Below are positions 18,401 to 25,014 of a stretch of 64,000 nucleotides of DNA, piece by piece. The stretch is from an uncultured Sunxiuqinia sp. (GTDB lineage Bacteria > Bacteroidota > Bacteroidia > Bacteroidales > Prolixibacteraceae). Each line of letters opens with the position of its first letter. Position 1 is the first letter of the stretch. The DNA lies in NCBI RefSeq assembly GCF_947495665.1, contig NZ_CANLZV010000005.1, positions 186,001 to 250,000 of the forward strand, written 5' to 3'. Under the pieces are notes generated by a model. That model did not search any database and had not been told where the DNA came from. It was given only the letters and a program-made list of their open reading frames with translations. A program made the position numbers and the translations under genes.

Positions 18401-18572
18401 TAACTCGGGGCCGGGATCAGAAGTTCAGCGGCCCTTGGCAACGGTGGTTATCGGCGGTTTAATCACCTCCACCTTGCTGACCCTGCTGGTGCTTCCAACG
18501 ATTTATTTGTGGGTGGAAAAACGACGAAACAAGCCGGAGGACAAACCTGAAGCGAACCCATTGACGACCTAG
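15465..18572 (+). CDS. Heavy-metal RND efflux pump, CzcA/CusA family
   Basis: A 1035-residue inner-membrane proton antiporter with the RND layout: TM1, large periplasmic loop, TM2-6, second loop, TM8-12. The heavy-metal (HME) subgroup is identified by NFTQPIAMRVDELTSGVKSDL in loop 2 and by the TM4 sequence GAIDFGMVVDGSVVMVEN. The latter keeps the two Asp and one Glu of the CzcA/CnrA type (divalent Zn/Co/Ni) rather than the CusA type, where the first Asp is replaced by Ala (family knowledge). The most likely cargo is therefore Zn, Co or Ni (inference). No regulator is adjacent. Confidence 0.93.
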   Translation: MLNQIIEFSVRQKFVALSLVVLMGAAGVFSLLRLPINSLPDVTPVQVLVITKAGRYSPYDVEKLVSYPIETAMNGLPDVKEVRSISQFGLSAVTVEFEENTDIYFARQMVSQRLQSINDELPPDVSTPQLGPISTALGEIYQYEVKGENYSLTELREIQDWLIAPQLKIVKGVTEINSFGGFVKQYNVVIQPGKMRNYGVGIQEIITAIEQNNSVSGGNFLEHNREQYIIRGFGQINRKEDILNIVVTKLDNKPVFIKDLADVELGTQIRQGGVTRDGKGEVVTGIVMMLRGGNGREVIAEIEEKIASVNENLPEGVTIEKFYDQSDLIERTTGTITTNLVEGGFLVIVVLLLLLGEFSGAIIVAMVIPLSMLFAFIGMREFGLAANLMSLGAIDFGMVVDGSVVMVENIIKRLREKQGGKDTDEVIIKAARQVVRPIFFGVLIILMVYVPIMTFRGMEGILYRPMAITVAAAVLGSLLLALVFIPSVSALIFKRGVKPRKNWLINWLQPIYQRFLERNIQKRFLVLSVALAVFGLSMVVMVRLGSEFLPELEEGSILVEQVRMPSVTLEESIENANWLGGQLMKNIPEIQTVVPKTGRSDLANDWMGVHQTDVWVVLKSPDEWRSGITKQDIIAEIEPYLKTEPGLAYNFTQPIAMRVDELTSGVKSDLAVKIYGEDLEELNRIGESISQVVAGLDGTDNFFVEQAIGQPYLTIAIDREAVASFGLNVDEVQQVIEAGIGGQVAGQVYEGQRRFDILVRYPEDIRQQLQQIQEIPVYLANGQSIPLKRVSQIIAQEGPREIQRENGWRRLIVGVNIKNMDIGSYVGQLQEAIREKAVVSPGYFIEYGGTFENQRRAMNHLLLVVPLSLFIIIGLLYLNFGNMRYAMIILLNLPFALSGGVFLLWVRGLYLSVSASIGFVALFGVAVLNGIVLLDHINEVRKETKKSLKETVITGAVDRLRPVLMTALVASLGFIPMAFNSGPGSEVQRPLATVVIGGLITSTLLTLLVLPTIYLWVEKRRNKPEDKPEANPLTT

Positions 18573-18580
18573 ATCAAAGA

Positions 18581-18710
18581 AGGTGTCTAAAAAGTATAAT
18601 TCTTCGTCATTGCGAAGGAGGAACGACTGAAGCAATCTCTTATTCATAAGATTGCTTTGTTTCACTCGCAATGACGGTTTTACATGCTAAAGCGACCTTT
18701 TGGACAGCCT
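18581..18710. mobile_element. MITE-like palindromic repeat element, 130 bp
   Basis: Imperfect terminal inverted repeats AGGTGTCTAAAAAG (18581-18594) and CTTTTGGACAGCCT (18697-18710) enclose a nested palindrome: CGTCATTGCGA (18605-18615) / TCGCAATGACG (18666-18676), and inside it AGCAATCTCTTAT / ATAAGATTGCT centred at about 18643. The CGTCATTGCGA core is a pattern I recall as dispersed in many bacterial genomes. No open reading frame. It lies between two convergent genes and could fold into a long hairpin that also stops transcription from both sides. Confidence 0.7.
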
Positions 18711-18715
18711 CTTTT

Positions 18716-19618
18716 TTATGTGGTGGTCAGTACGGCCTTTTCTGTGTCAACACTTAACTGGTAGTTGGCGCCAAAAACAAGAGGTAAATTGCGTTCAATA
18801 TGACCGGCCGGAAAATCAAAACATACAGGGAAATGCTCGTCTTTCAGCACATCGCGAATGATCTCCCCGGCTGTTTGCCCAAAGGGGGAATCATTGTCTT
18901 TCATTTCGGTGAAACCGCCTACGATTAGGCCGTTCAGCTTGCTTAGTTTTCCTGCCAGCTTAAGGCTGTGCATCATCCGGTCAAGGTGATAGAGGTATTC
19001 CGACAAGTCTTCAATAAATAAAATGCGGCCCTCGGTTTGAGGTTCGAGCGGAGTGCCCAGCAGACTGTAAAGAATGGACAGGTTGCCGCCAATAAGTGTT
19101 CCGGAGGTTTGCCCAGTCCGGTTAAAAGGATGGCTGGCAACGGTTGTCGCCGGAAGTGTACCTGTCAGGGTTTTCATCAGTTCGTTAAAGCTCTCAGTCG
19201 GCTGATTATCTTTTAGATAAAAGGCGGGCATGGCCCCGTGTATGCTGCAAAAGCCTTCCTGTTGAAGCCGGGCGTGCAGGGTGGTAATGTCACTAAAGCC
19301 TACCAGCCATTTCGGGTGCTTGCGAAAAGCAGACAGGTCGATCTGGTCAATCAGGCGTATGGTGCCATAGCCTCCGCGGGCACAGATGATCGCTTTGCAA
19401 TGCGGGTCGTCCAAGGCTTGCTGCAAGTCATTCAGGCGGTTTTGGTCGGTTGCGGCAAACTGAAAATGAGCATCAAAAACATGATCGCCCGGGATTACCT
19501 CAAAACCTTGCTGGCGGAGTAAATTCACGCCGTCCAGTATTTTTTCTTTCACTACTTTTCCTGCAGGGGCTACAATTCGGATCCGGTCTCCCGGCTGCAA
19601 ATATTCGGGTCTCAACAT
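18716..19618 (-). CDS. ldcA: LD-carboxypeptidase (murein tetrapeptide carboxypeptidase, S66)
   Basis: A 300-residue serine peptidase that removes the terminal D-Ala from the L-Ala-D-Glu-DAP-D-Ala tetrapeptide during murein recycling. Family motifs are present: ARGGYGTIRLIDQ, the nucleophile-containing GFSDITTLHARL (Ser), IEDLSEYLYHLDRMMHSL, and the C-terminal catalytic Glu/His regions VGGFTEMKDN and FDFPAGHIERNLPLVFG. There is no signal peptide, so it is cytoplasmic. It is not next to the peptidoglycan locus at 27-47 kb but would complement it. Confidence 0.92.
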   Translation of the reverse strand: MLRPEYLQPGDRIRIVAPAGKVVKEKILDGVNLLRQQGFEVIPGDHVFDAHFQFAATDQNRLNDLQQALDDPHCKAIICARGGYGTIRLIDQIDLSAFRKHPKWLVGFSDITTLHARLQQEGFCSIHGAMPAFYLKDNQPTESFNELMKTLTGTLPATTVASHPFNRTGQTSGTLIGGNLSILYSLLGTPLEPQTEGRILFIEDLSEYLYHLDRMMHSLKLAGKLSKLNGLIVGGFTEMKDNDSPFGQTAGEIIRDVLKDEHFPVCFDFPAGHIERNLPLVFGANYQLSVDTEKAVLTTT

Positions 19619-19733
19619 GGGGTTCTAAATTTCATTTGAAGGTACAAATCTTCCTGTAATGGTGAAAACCAAATTCAGAAATATAGCGTATCAGTAATAA
19701 CGTAATCAGTATTAATTGTTTAGGTGAAGTGCC

Positions 19734-20384
19734 ATGAGAAAACAAGTCGGTATTTTAGGATCAGGAAGCGTGGGCCGGACATTGGCTGACGGCTTTTTAA
19801 AATATGGTTATGAGGTAAAAGTGGGAACGCGCGACAGACTTCGGCTAGCCCATTGGTTAAAACAAGCCGGAGAAAAAGCCTCCGTTGGTTCCTTTTCAGA
19901 TGCAGCTCACTTTGGCGACCTGGTTGTTTTGGCCGTTAAAGGCAGTGCGGTGGAGTTTGTGCTCGACCTGGCCGGAGCGGCTACTTTGCATGGAAAAACA
20001 GTGATTGATACCTGCAATCCGATTAGTGATGATCAGCCGGTTCATGGCGTTTTGCATTTCTTCACCAAGATGAATTTTTCGCTGATGGAGCACCTGCAGG
20101 AGAAGTACTCACGGATTCACTTTGTCAAAGCATTCAGTTGTGTGGGGAATGAGTTCATGGTGAACCCGGAGTTTGAGGGTGGCAAACCGACCATGTTCAT
20201 TTGTGGAAACAATGAAGACTCTAAAAATCAGGTAAAAGAAGTGCTTGACCTTTTTGGCTGGGAGATTGCTGATATGGGAAAAGCTGAGGCTGCCCGAGCG
20301 ATTGAACCACTTTGTATGCTTTGGTGTATTCCGGGTTTTCAGCACAATGAATGGAGACACGCGTTTAAACTTCTGAAAAAATAA
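19734..20384 (+). CDS. NADPH-dependent F420-reductase-like oxidoreductase
   Basis: A 216-residue protein with an N-terminal Rossmann fold: GILGSGSVGRTLADGFLKYG (GxGxxG variant) followed by VKVGTRD, the NADP-binding end of strand 2. Further family features are DLVVLAVKGSAVEFVLDLAG, VIDTCNPI and FVKAFSCVGNEFMVNP. It belongs to the F420-dependent NADP reductase/dinucleotide-binding family. Since Bacteroidota generally do not make F420, a different hydride partner is likely. Stand-alone gene, convergent with tryptophanase. Confidence 0.82.
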   Translation: MRKQVGILGSGSVGRTLADGFLKYGYEVKVGTRDRLRLAHWLKQAGEKASVGSFSDAAHFGDLVVLAVKGSAVEFVLDLAGAATLHGKTVIDTCNPISDDQPVHGVLHFFTKMNFSLMEHLQEKYSRIHFVKAFSCVGNEFMVNPEFEGGKPTMFICGNNEDSKNQVKEVLDLFGWEIADMGKAEAARAIEPLCMLWCIPGFQHNEWRHAFKLLKK

Positions 20385-20416
20385 GCCTGATCAGGACTTT
20401 CCTCCCAACCAGGCTA
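20376..20416 (-). terminator. Probable terminator after tryptophanase
   Basis: On the minus strand AGCCTG ... CAGGCT pairs around a loop that contains further complementary bases, followed by TTATTTTTTC. It lies about 50 bases after the tryptophanase stop and overlaps the end of the convergent gene region. Confidence 0.45.
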
Positions 20417-20464
20417 TTTGTTTTAGTGGTTTTTGCTTTGGAAAAGGCAGTTATCAAAGTGTTC

Positions 20465-21841
20465 TTAGCTTCGTTCCAGTTTTACCGTAAAATGGCGCAT
20501 AATGGGGGCTTCTTCCGCAATCCGGAAGCCTTTGGTGATTTGGTCCCGTCGATCCAAAATGTTTTTCAATCCGGCTGCTACAACATCCATATGGTTGTTG
20601 GTATACGTCCGACGCGGAATGGCCAGTCGCAAGAATTCCAGCTTTGGATATCGGTTTTCTTTGGTTACCGGATCACGGTCGGCCAGCAAAGTGCCCACTT
20701 CCACACCTCTCACTCCGGCTTCCAAATACAGCTCAACCGCAAGGGTTTGTGCAATGTACTCTTCCTTCGGAACCTGTTGCAGGAAGCGCTTGGCATCCAC
20801 AAAAACAGCGTGCCCGCCCAGTGGTTTCTGAACCGGAATGCCCATTTTAATCAGTTGGTTACCCAGGTAATGAACCTGGCGAATGCGGTTTTCGAGGTAA
20901 TCTCCGTTGGTGACTTCTTCCAGCCCGATGGCCAGTGCATTCATGTCGCGTCCGGCCATCCCTCCGTAGGTGATAAAACCTTCGTACATGATGTTGTAAA
21001 CCGTAGCTTGCTGGTGCCAATCTTTGCGGCGCATCGCCAAAATACCGCCGATATTTACAATCCCATCCTTTTTACTGCTCATGGTCATCCCATCGGCATA
21101 TTGATACATTTCGCTTACAATCTCGCGAATGCTTTTGTTTTGGTAACCCGCCTCCCGGTTCTGAATAAACCAGGCATTTTCAGCAAAACGGGCAGAGTCG
21201 AAAATCACCGGAACCTGGTATTGATCAGCAAGCTCACGGATTTGGCGGAGGTTTTCCATGGACACGGGTTGCCCGCCTGAGCTGTTGCACGTCAGGGTAA
21301 CAATGATCATGGGAATCTGCTCGCGTGGATGTTCTTCCAACACGTGAGTCAGTTTGTCAATTGAAATATTGCCTTTGAAAGGATGGGTTCCGTTGGTGTC
21401 AAAAGCTTCATCAATGGTGCAGTCTATGGCTTTGGCCTTTCGAAATTCAATGTGTCCTTTGGTCGTATCAAAGTGGGAGTTTCCCGGCACCAGCTGGCCT
21501 TCTTTCACCAGAACCGAAAACAGCACATTTTCGGCCGCTCTTCCCTGGTGGACAGGTAAAAAGTAGTCGAATCCAAAGATTGTTTTGACTTTTTCTTTGA
21601 GGTGAAAGTAGGATGATGATCCGGCGTAACTTTCGTCTCCGGTCATCAAGGCACCCCATTGACGGTCGCTCATGGCGCCGGTGCCACTGTCGGTCAGCAG
21701 GTCAATAAAAACCTGGTCACTTTTTAGGTTGAATAAATTGTAATGTGCCTGATGAATCCATTGTTCCCGTTCTTCACGGGTGCTTCGGTAGATGGGCTCT
21801 ACCATTTTTATTTTATAGTTTTCAGCAAAAGGTAAATCCAT
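20465..21841 (-). CDS. tnaA: Tryptophanase (PLP-dependent beta-eliminating lyase)
   Basis: A 458-residue PLP enzyme of the tryptophanase/tyrosine phenol-lyase group, splitting tryptophan to indole, pyruvate and ammonia. Visible elements: IDLLTDSGTGAMSD, PVHQGRAAEN, TCNSSGGQPVS, DSARFAENAWF, the PLP lysine in TMSSKKDGIVNIGG, and C-terminal RHFTVKL. The two enzymes are close. Here the position of the tyrosine-phenol-lyase substrate Arg (ERG) is Val (EVG), and the C-terminal motif is RHFT as in tryptophanase rather than RFFT, so tryptophanase is favoured (residue roles from family knowledge). No transporter gene is adjacent. The promoter region has a 12-bp inverted repeat. Confidence 0.85.
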   Translation of the reverse strand: MDLPFAENYKIKMVEPIYRSTREEREQWIHQAHYNLFNLKSDQVFIDLLTDSGTGAMSDRQWGALMTGDESYAGSSSYFHLKEKVKTIFGFDYFLPVHQGRAAENVLFSVLVKEGQLVPGNSHFDTTKGHIEFRKAKAIDCTIDEAFDTNGTHPFKGNISIDKLTHVLEEHPREQIPMIIVTLTCNSSGGQPVSMENLRQIRELADQYQVPVIFDSARFAENAWFIQNREAGYQNKSIREIVSEMYQYADGMTMSSKKDGIVNIGGILAMRRKDWHQQATVYNIMYEGFITYGGMAGRDMNALAIGLEEVTNGDYLENRIRQVHYLGNQLIKMGIPVQKPLGGHAVFVDAKRFLQQVPKEEYIAQTLAVELYLEAGVRGVEVGTLLADRDPVTKENRYPKLEFLRLAIPRRTYTNNHMDVVAAGLKNILDRRDQITKGFRIAEEAPIMRHFTVKLERS

Positions 21842-21937
21842 TTCTCAATTCATTTGAAGTTAAAGATTACATTAAAATCAGTTAAATGAACTGGAAATGA
21901 AAAGCATCACGGTTTTTGATGTTTTTGAATTGGTCTG

Positions 21938-21978
21938 TTTTTGCTTGTACATCAGGTGTTGACATACAAGCAAAAATA
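21938..21978 (-). promoter_or_regulatory. Tryptophanase promoter with perfect 12-bp inverted repeat
   Basis: TTTTTGCTTGTA (21938-21949) and TACAAGCAAAAA (21965-21976) are perfect inverted copies 15 bases apart. The minus-strand -7 box TATTTTTG (21971-21978) lies within the second arm, so a protein bound to the repeat would cover the core promoter. A 27-codon frame (21965-21882, starting MSTPDVQAK, no Trp) begins about where transcription should start, 40 bases ahead of tnaA. Confidence 0.55.
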
Positions 21979-22020
21979 GGATTTTGACCCGTCAAAAAGT
22001 ATTAAAAATGTCAGTTTTGC

Positions 22021-23256
22021 TTATTTGTTTTTGAGGTCGATAAACCAATTGATGGAAGCAACGCCAAAAGGTAAAATGGCAGATTGATGATCGGCTCCGG
22101 GAAGTTTAACCAGCTTAATCAGATCGTCACTCACATTTAAAGCTTTAAATCCCTCATGCATCTGAACCGAAAGTTGAAGAGGCACGTAGGTGTCGGCTTC
22201 GCCATGGAAAAGTCGGGTAGGGCTTGTTGTTTTCCACGGTTGTACGCTGTTTTGCGCCAGGGCCGTTTGGATCGGCTGGTATTGGGTGTTGGTGGCATAG
22301 CCTGTGCGAAAACCGGCTTGAAACAAGTCTTCAACCTGGGTGGTAAGCTCGTCATTGATTGCATTTCCGGGGGTAACTCCGTTGAAAAGTTCCGGAATTT
22401 TGGCCGCATATTGATCAGCAAAGATCTCATTCAGCGGATTGGGGTATTTGTTATGAACGTGGTAGGCTTTCATGAGGTAAGCCAAAAAATAGGGCATGGG
22501 GTAGCTGTCTTGTTCCACAATCAGTTCATTCAACAGGTTTAAATTATACGGGCCGGCACCACAAGTAGTGGCTTTCAGCTGGTAATCTTCCAGGCCGTTT
22601 TGCTCAATTTCGTGTTTCAGCTGCATGGTTGACCATCCGCCTTGCGAGTAGCCCATCAGGTATAAATCTTCGTTAAGTGAGGCCGAAATATGCTCCTGAC
22701 TGACAAATTCGCGGGTTGCCTTTAGCAAGTCAACCAAGCTGGGCAAGGTGTTGTCTTTTTCAAGGTAGGGGTGAAAAACCTGGGTGGACTCACCAAAGCC
22801 GGGGTAGTCGGGGATAACCACAATAAACCCCAGCGCAGCAAAATTTTTGAGAACCAGAAAAAGCTCGTTGGACTGATCCACCGTCGGGGCTTTGCTGTAT
22901 TCCACATTCGTGCCGTTTTGGAAACTAATTACCGGGTAGTTGCCCGGCTTGTCCGGAACGGAAATTAAGCCGGAAACTAGCAGCGGATCGTCCTCGAAAG
23001 TGGTGTTGTAAGTTACCTTGTACACTTGCGCGCCCGAGCTGACTTCATTGTCCATGGTGCCGTCATCATCGAACTGTGCGGCCAGCAAATTAAACAGAAG
23101 CTGGGCTGAATTTTGGGTAATGGTGCCAAGCTGTTTTTCTGATTCGAGGAAGACAAAGGAAGTTTCAGTAGGTGTAGGATCGTCGTTTTTTCCACAGGAA
23201 ATAAGGAGAAGTGCCAGAAAAAGGACGAATAGGAAACGGTAATATTTTTGATTCAT
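22021..23256 (-). CDS. Secreted alpha/beta-hydrolase lipoprotein (secretory lipase-like)
   Basis: A 411-residue lipoprotein (signal peptide, lipobox LLISC, Cys at about 21). The alpha/beta hydrolase core has the nucleophile elbow LMGYSQGGWST, the acid region LFHGEADTYVPL and the histidine region LPGADHQSA, so a Ser-Asp-His triad is complete. The layout resembles fungal-type secretory lipase and bacterial esterase relatives; substrate is unknown. It sits 21 bases after folK on the same strand and may be transcribed with the folate genes, though a functional link is not evident. Confidence 0.82.
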   Translation of the reverse strand: MNQKYYRFLFVLFLALLLISCGKNDDPTPTETSFVFLESEKQLGTITQNSAQLLFNLLAAQFDDDGTMDNEVSSGAQVYKVTYNTTFEDDPLLVSGLISVPDKPGNYPVISFQNGTNVEYSKAPTVDQSNELFLVLKNFAALGFIVVIPDYPGFGESTQVFHPYLEKDNTLPSLVDLLKATREFVSQEHISASLNEDLYLMGYSQGGWSTMQLKHEIEQNGLEDYQLKATTCGAGPYNLNLLNELIVEQDSYPMPYFLAYLMKAYHVHNKYPNPLNEIFADQYAAKIPELFNGVTPGNAINDELTTQVEDLFQAGFRTGYATNTQYQPIQTALAQNSVQPWKTTSPTRLFHGEADTYVPLQLSVQMHEGFKALNVSDDLIKLVKLPGADHQSAILPFGVASINWFIDLKNK

Positions 23257-23277
23257 CGTTGATCGTTTAATTTAAGT

Positions 23278-23667
23278 TTATTCTTTGTTTGATGCATGAA
23301 ATCCCAGTTCAGCAGCCGATTGGCGCAGGAAGTCACGCGTGTAATAATCCTGGTCAATGAGCTGGCCGTTCCACACCATAAGATCCAAATCAATGGTTCG
23401 GGGACCGTATTTGTGTTGAGTCCGATCGCGTCCAAGTTGATCTTCAACGTCCTTCAGGTATAGGTTTAACTCCTCTTGCGACAAGTTGGTTTCAATTTTA
23501 ACGGCTCCATTTGTAAAATCACTCTGTGCGGTGTAGCCAATGGGCTTGGTTTTTAGCATGGTCGATGTTTGTAAAATGGTACAGGATTTCCCGATCAGCT
23601 GCAGGGCTTCTGCAATGTTTCTTTCCGCGTCAATATTCGATCCGATGCCAATTATGCAGGTGTTCAT
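23278..23667 (-). CDS. folK: 2-amino-4-hydroxy-6-hydroxymethyldihydropteridine pyrophosphokinase
   Basis: A 129-residue HPPK, transferring pyrophosphate from ATP to 6-hydroxymethyl-7,8-dihydropterin for folate synthesis. Family motifs: IGIGSNIDAERNI at the N-terminus, STMLKTKPIGYTAQSDFTNGAVKIET, and the signature DRTQHKYGPRTIDLDLMVWNG, which contains the two Mg-binding Asp. Slightly short against the 155-160 residue enterobacterial enzyme because the C-terminal region is reduced. Its ATG overlaps the folB stop (ATGA), so the two are translationally coupled. Confidence 0.95.
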   Translation of the reverse strand: MNTCIIGIGSNIDAERNIAEALQLIGKSCTILQTSTMLKTKPIGYTAQSDFTNGAVKIETNLSQEELNLYLKDVEDQLGRDRTQHKYGPRTIDLDLMVWNGQLIDQDYYTRDFLRQSAAELGFHASNKE

Positions 23668-24017
23668 CGCTGGGCTTCCATTTCAAAAGAGACCGATTCG
23701 GCAAACCGCAGGGCATGAGGTTTATCTACTTCTACTTTGGCGTGGCGAACACGTTCGTCTTCCATAATTAATTGCAGCAGATTTTTGGTCAAGGCTTCCA
23801 GCAGCTTGAAACGTCCTTCCTGCACAAAAGCAATGATTCGCTTGGTAATCAGCTTGTAGTCGTAAATGCCATCCGGCTCGTCCGACTCCAGCGCTTCTGC
23901 CGGAATGTCCACCTCAATTTCGAGGTTGATTACTACATCTTGCTTGTTGACCAGTTCTTCGGGGTTAAACCCAATATAGGTTCGTATTAAGAGGTCTTTT
24001 ACGCGTATTCGTGCCAT
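23664..24017 (-). CDS. folB: Dihydroneopterin aldolase
   Basis: A 117-residue aldolase converting 7,8-dihydroneopterin to 6-hydroxymethyl-dihydropterin and glycolaldehyde. Features: MARIRVKDLLIRTYIGFNPEE with the conserved start strand and Glu, then INLEIEVD, DYKLITKRIIAFVQEGRFKLLEALTKNL, and VEVDKPHALRFAESVSFE with the conserved lysine (DKP). A frame open to 24059 would overlap the upstream SDR gene; the family N-terminus starts at 24017, four bases after the SDR stop. Middle gene of an SDR-folB-folK group. Confidence 0.95.
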   Translation of the reverse strand: MARIRVKDLLIRTYIGFNPEELVNKQDVVINLEIEVDIPAEALESDEPDGIYDYKLITKRIIAFVQEGRFKLLEALTKNLLQLIMEDERVRHAKVEVDKPHALRFAESVSFEMEAQR

Positions 24018-24021
24018 AGTT

Positions 24022-24750
24022 TTATTCGTTTTTTCCCAGGTTCTCACCGCCATCAGCAAAAAGCAGTTGGCCGGTTAAATGCTTGTTTTCTATAATAAAG
24101 TCGAGGCTTTGCAAAATAGGAGCCAGTCCGCCGGGCTTTTGCATGGGGATGGCTTGAGCCAGCTTCCACAAGTAATCCTCATCCTTGTCTTCCGGAGCTA
24201 AGCTTACGCCCGGTGCAATCGCGTTGACGCGGATGTGTGGCGCAAATTCCAGTGCTGTCATCTTGGTCAGTTCCCAAAGGGCTTTTTTGGACAGGGAGTA
24301 GGCCGCAAAATTGGATTTGTTACTTGTTATTCGGGTGTCAACAAAGTTGATGATCAAAGCTTGCTGACCCTTGTTTGCCAAATCGCGGCTCAGGATAAAA
24401 GGAGCTTGGAAATTGACCGCCAGCTGACGATGAAACAAATCCATCGATGTGGACTTGATGCTCGAAGGTTCAAAAACAGAAGCATTGTTGATTAATAAAT
24501 CAAGCGTTGAAAATTCAGCGAGCACGGCAGGAATGAGCTGTTGAACTTCTTCTTCATTGGATAGGTCGGCCTTGAAAATACGGAAGCAAGCTTCGCTAAA
24601 CTGTTGGTTTAATTCCTGTTGAAGCTTTTGGGCAGCGTCAGCCGAAGTATTGTAATGAAGCGCGATATTCCAGCCGCGGGATGCCAGATGCTGGGCCAAG
24701 GCCTTGCCAATACGTTTTGATGCTCCTGTGATCAGTGCTGTTTTTCTCAT
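24022..24750 (-). CDS. Short-chain dehydrogenase, FolM/pteridine-reductase-like
   Basis: A 242-residue NAD(P)-dependent SDR. Cofactor motif TGASKRIGKALAQHLASRG (TGxxxRIG with an Arg pointing to NADPH), LLINNAS, and the active site Ser/Thr-Tyr-Lys as AAYSLSKKAL with an Asp-Thr-Arg (FVDTRI) at the serine region. TGASKRIG and the DTR segment resemble FolM (dihydromonapterin reductase) and pteridine reductases. The position directly upstream of folB and folK supports a pterin substrate (inference). A general ketoreductase role cannot be excluded. Confidence 0.78.
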   Translation of the reverse strand: MRKTALITGASKRIGKALAQHLASRGWNIALHYNTSADAAQKLQQELNQQFSEACFRIFKADLSNEEEVQQLIPAVLAEFSTLDLLINNASVFEPSSIKSTSMDLFHRQLAVNFQAPFILSRDLANKGQQALIINFVDTRITSNKSNFAAYSLSKKALWELTKMTALEFAPHIRVNAIAPGVSLAPEDKDEDYLWKLAQAIPMQKPGGLAPILQSLDFIIENKHLTGQLLFADGGENLGKNE

Positions 24751-25014
24751 CCGTTTGACGTTTAATTTGCGGCAGGTAAAACTTGAATCTCAATTCTATT
24801 AAACCGCAGAATTAACTGATTAAAGGTATTGTTTTATGTCAATAAAGACAACAGGAGAACACGGAATTTGTTTGTAGCCCATTCCAGATTCCGGCACCTC
24901 CCTCTACTTGATGTTTAAGAATAGCTTTCGTAAGATTCTGATAAATTTTTGAAACTAAAACGTCGCAAATTCCGAAAAATAAAACAGGGCTAATGTTCAT
25001 AAAAGAGATTTATT

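Noticed and set aside
20465-21841. Annotation as tyrosine phenol-lyase
   Set aside because: Several segments resemble that enzyme, but the substrate-binding Arg is Val and the C-terminal motif is RHFT as in tryptophanase.
24862-24974. Inverted repeat CGGAATTTG / CAAATTCCG with about 95 bases between arms
   Set aside because: Short arms and long spacing in an AT-rich region make chance likely.
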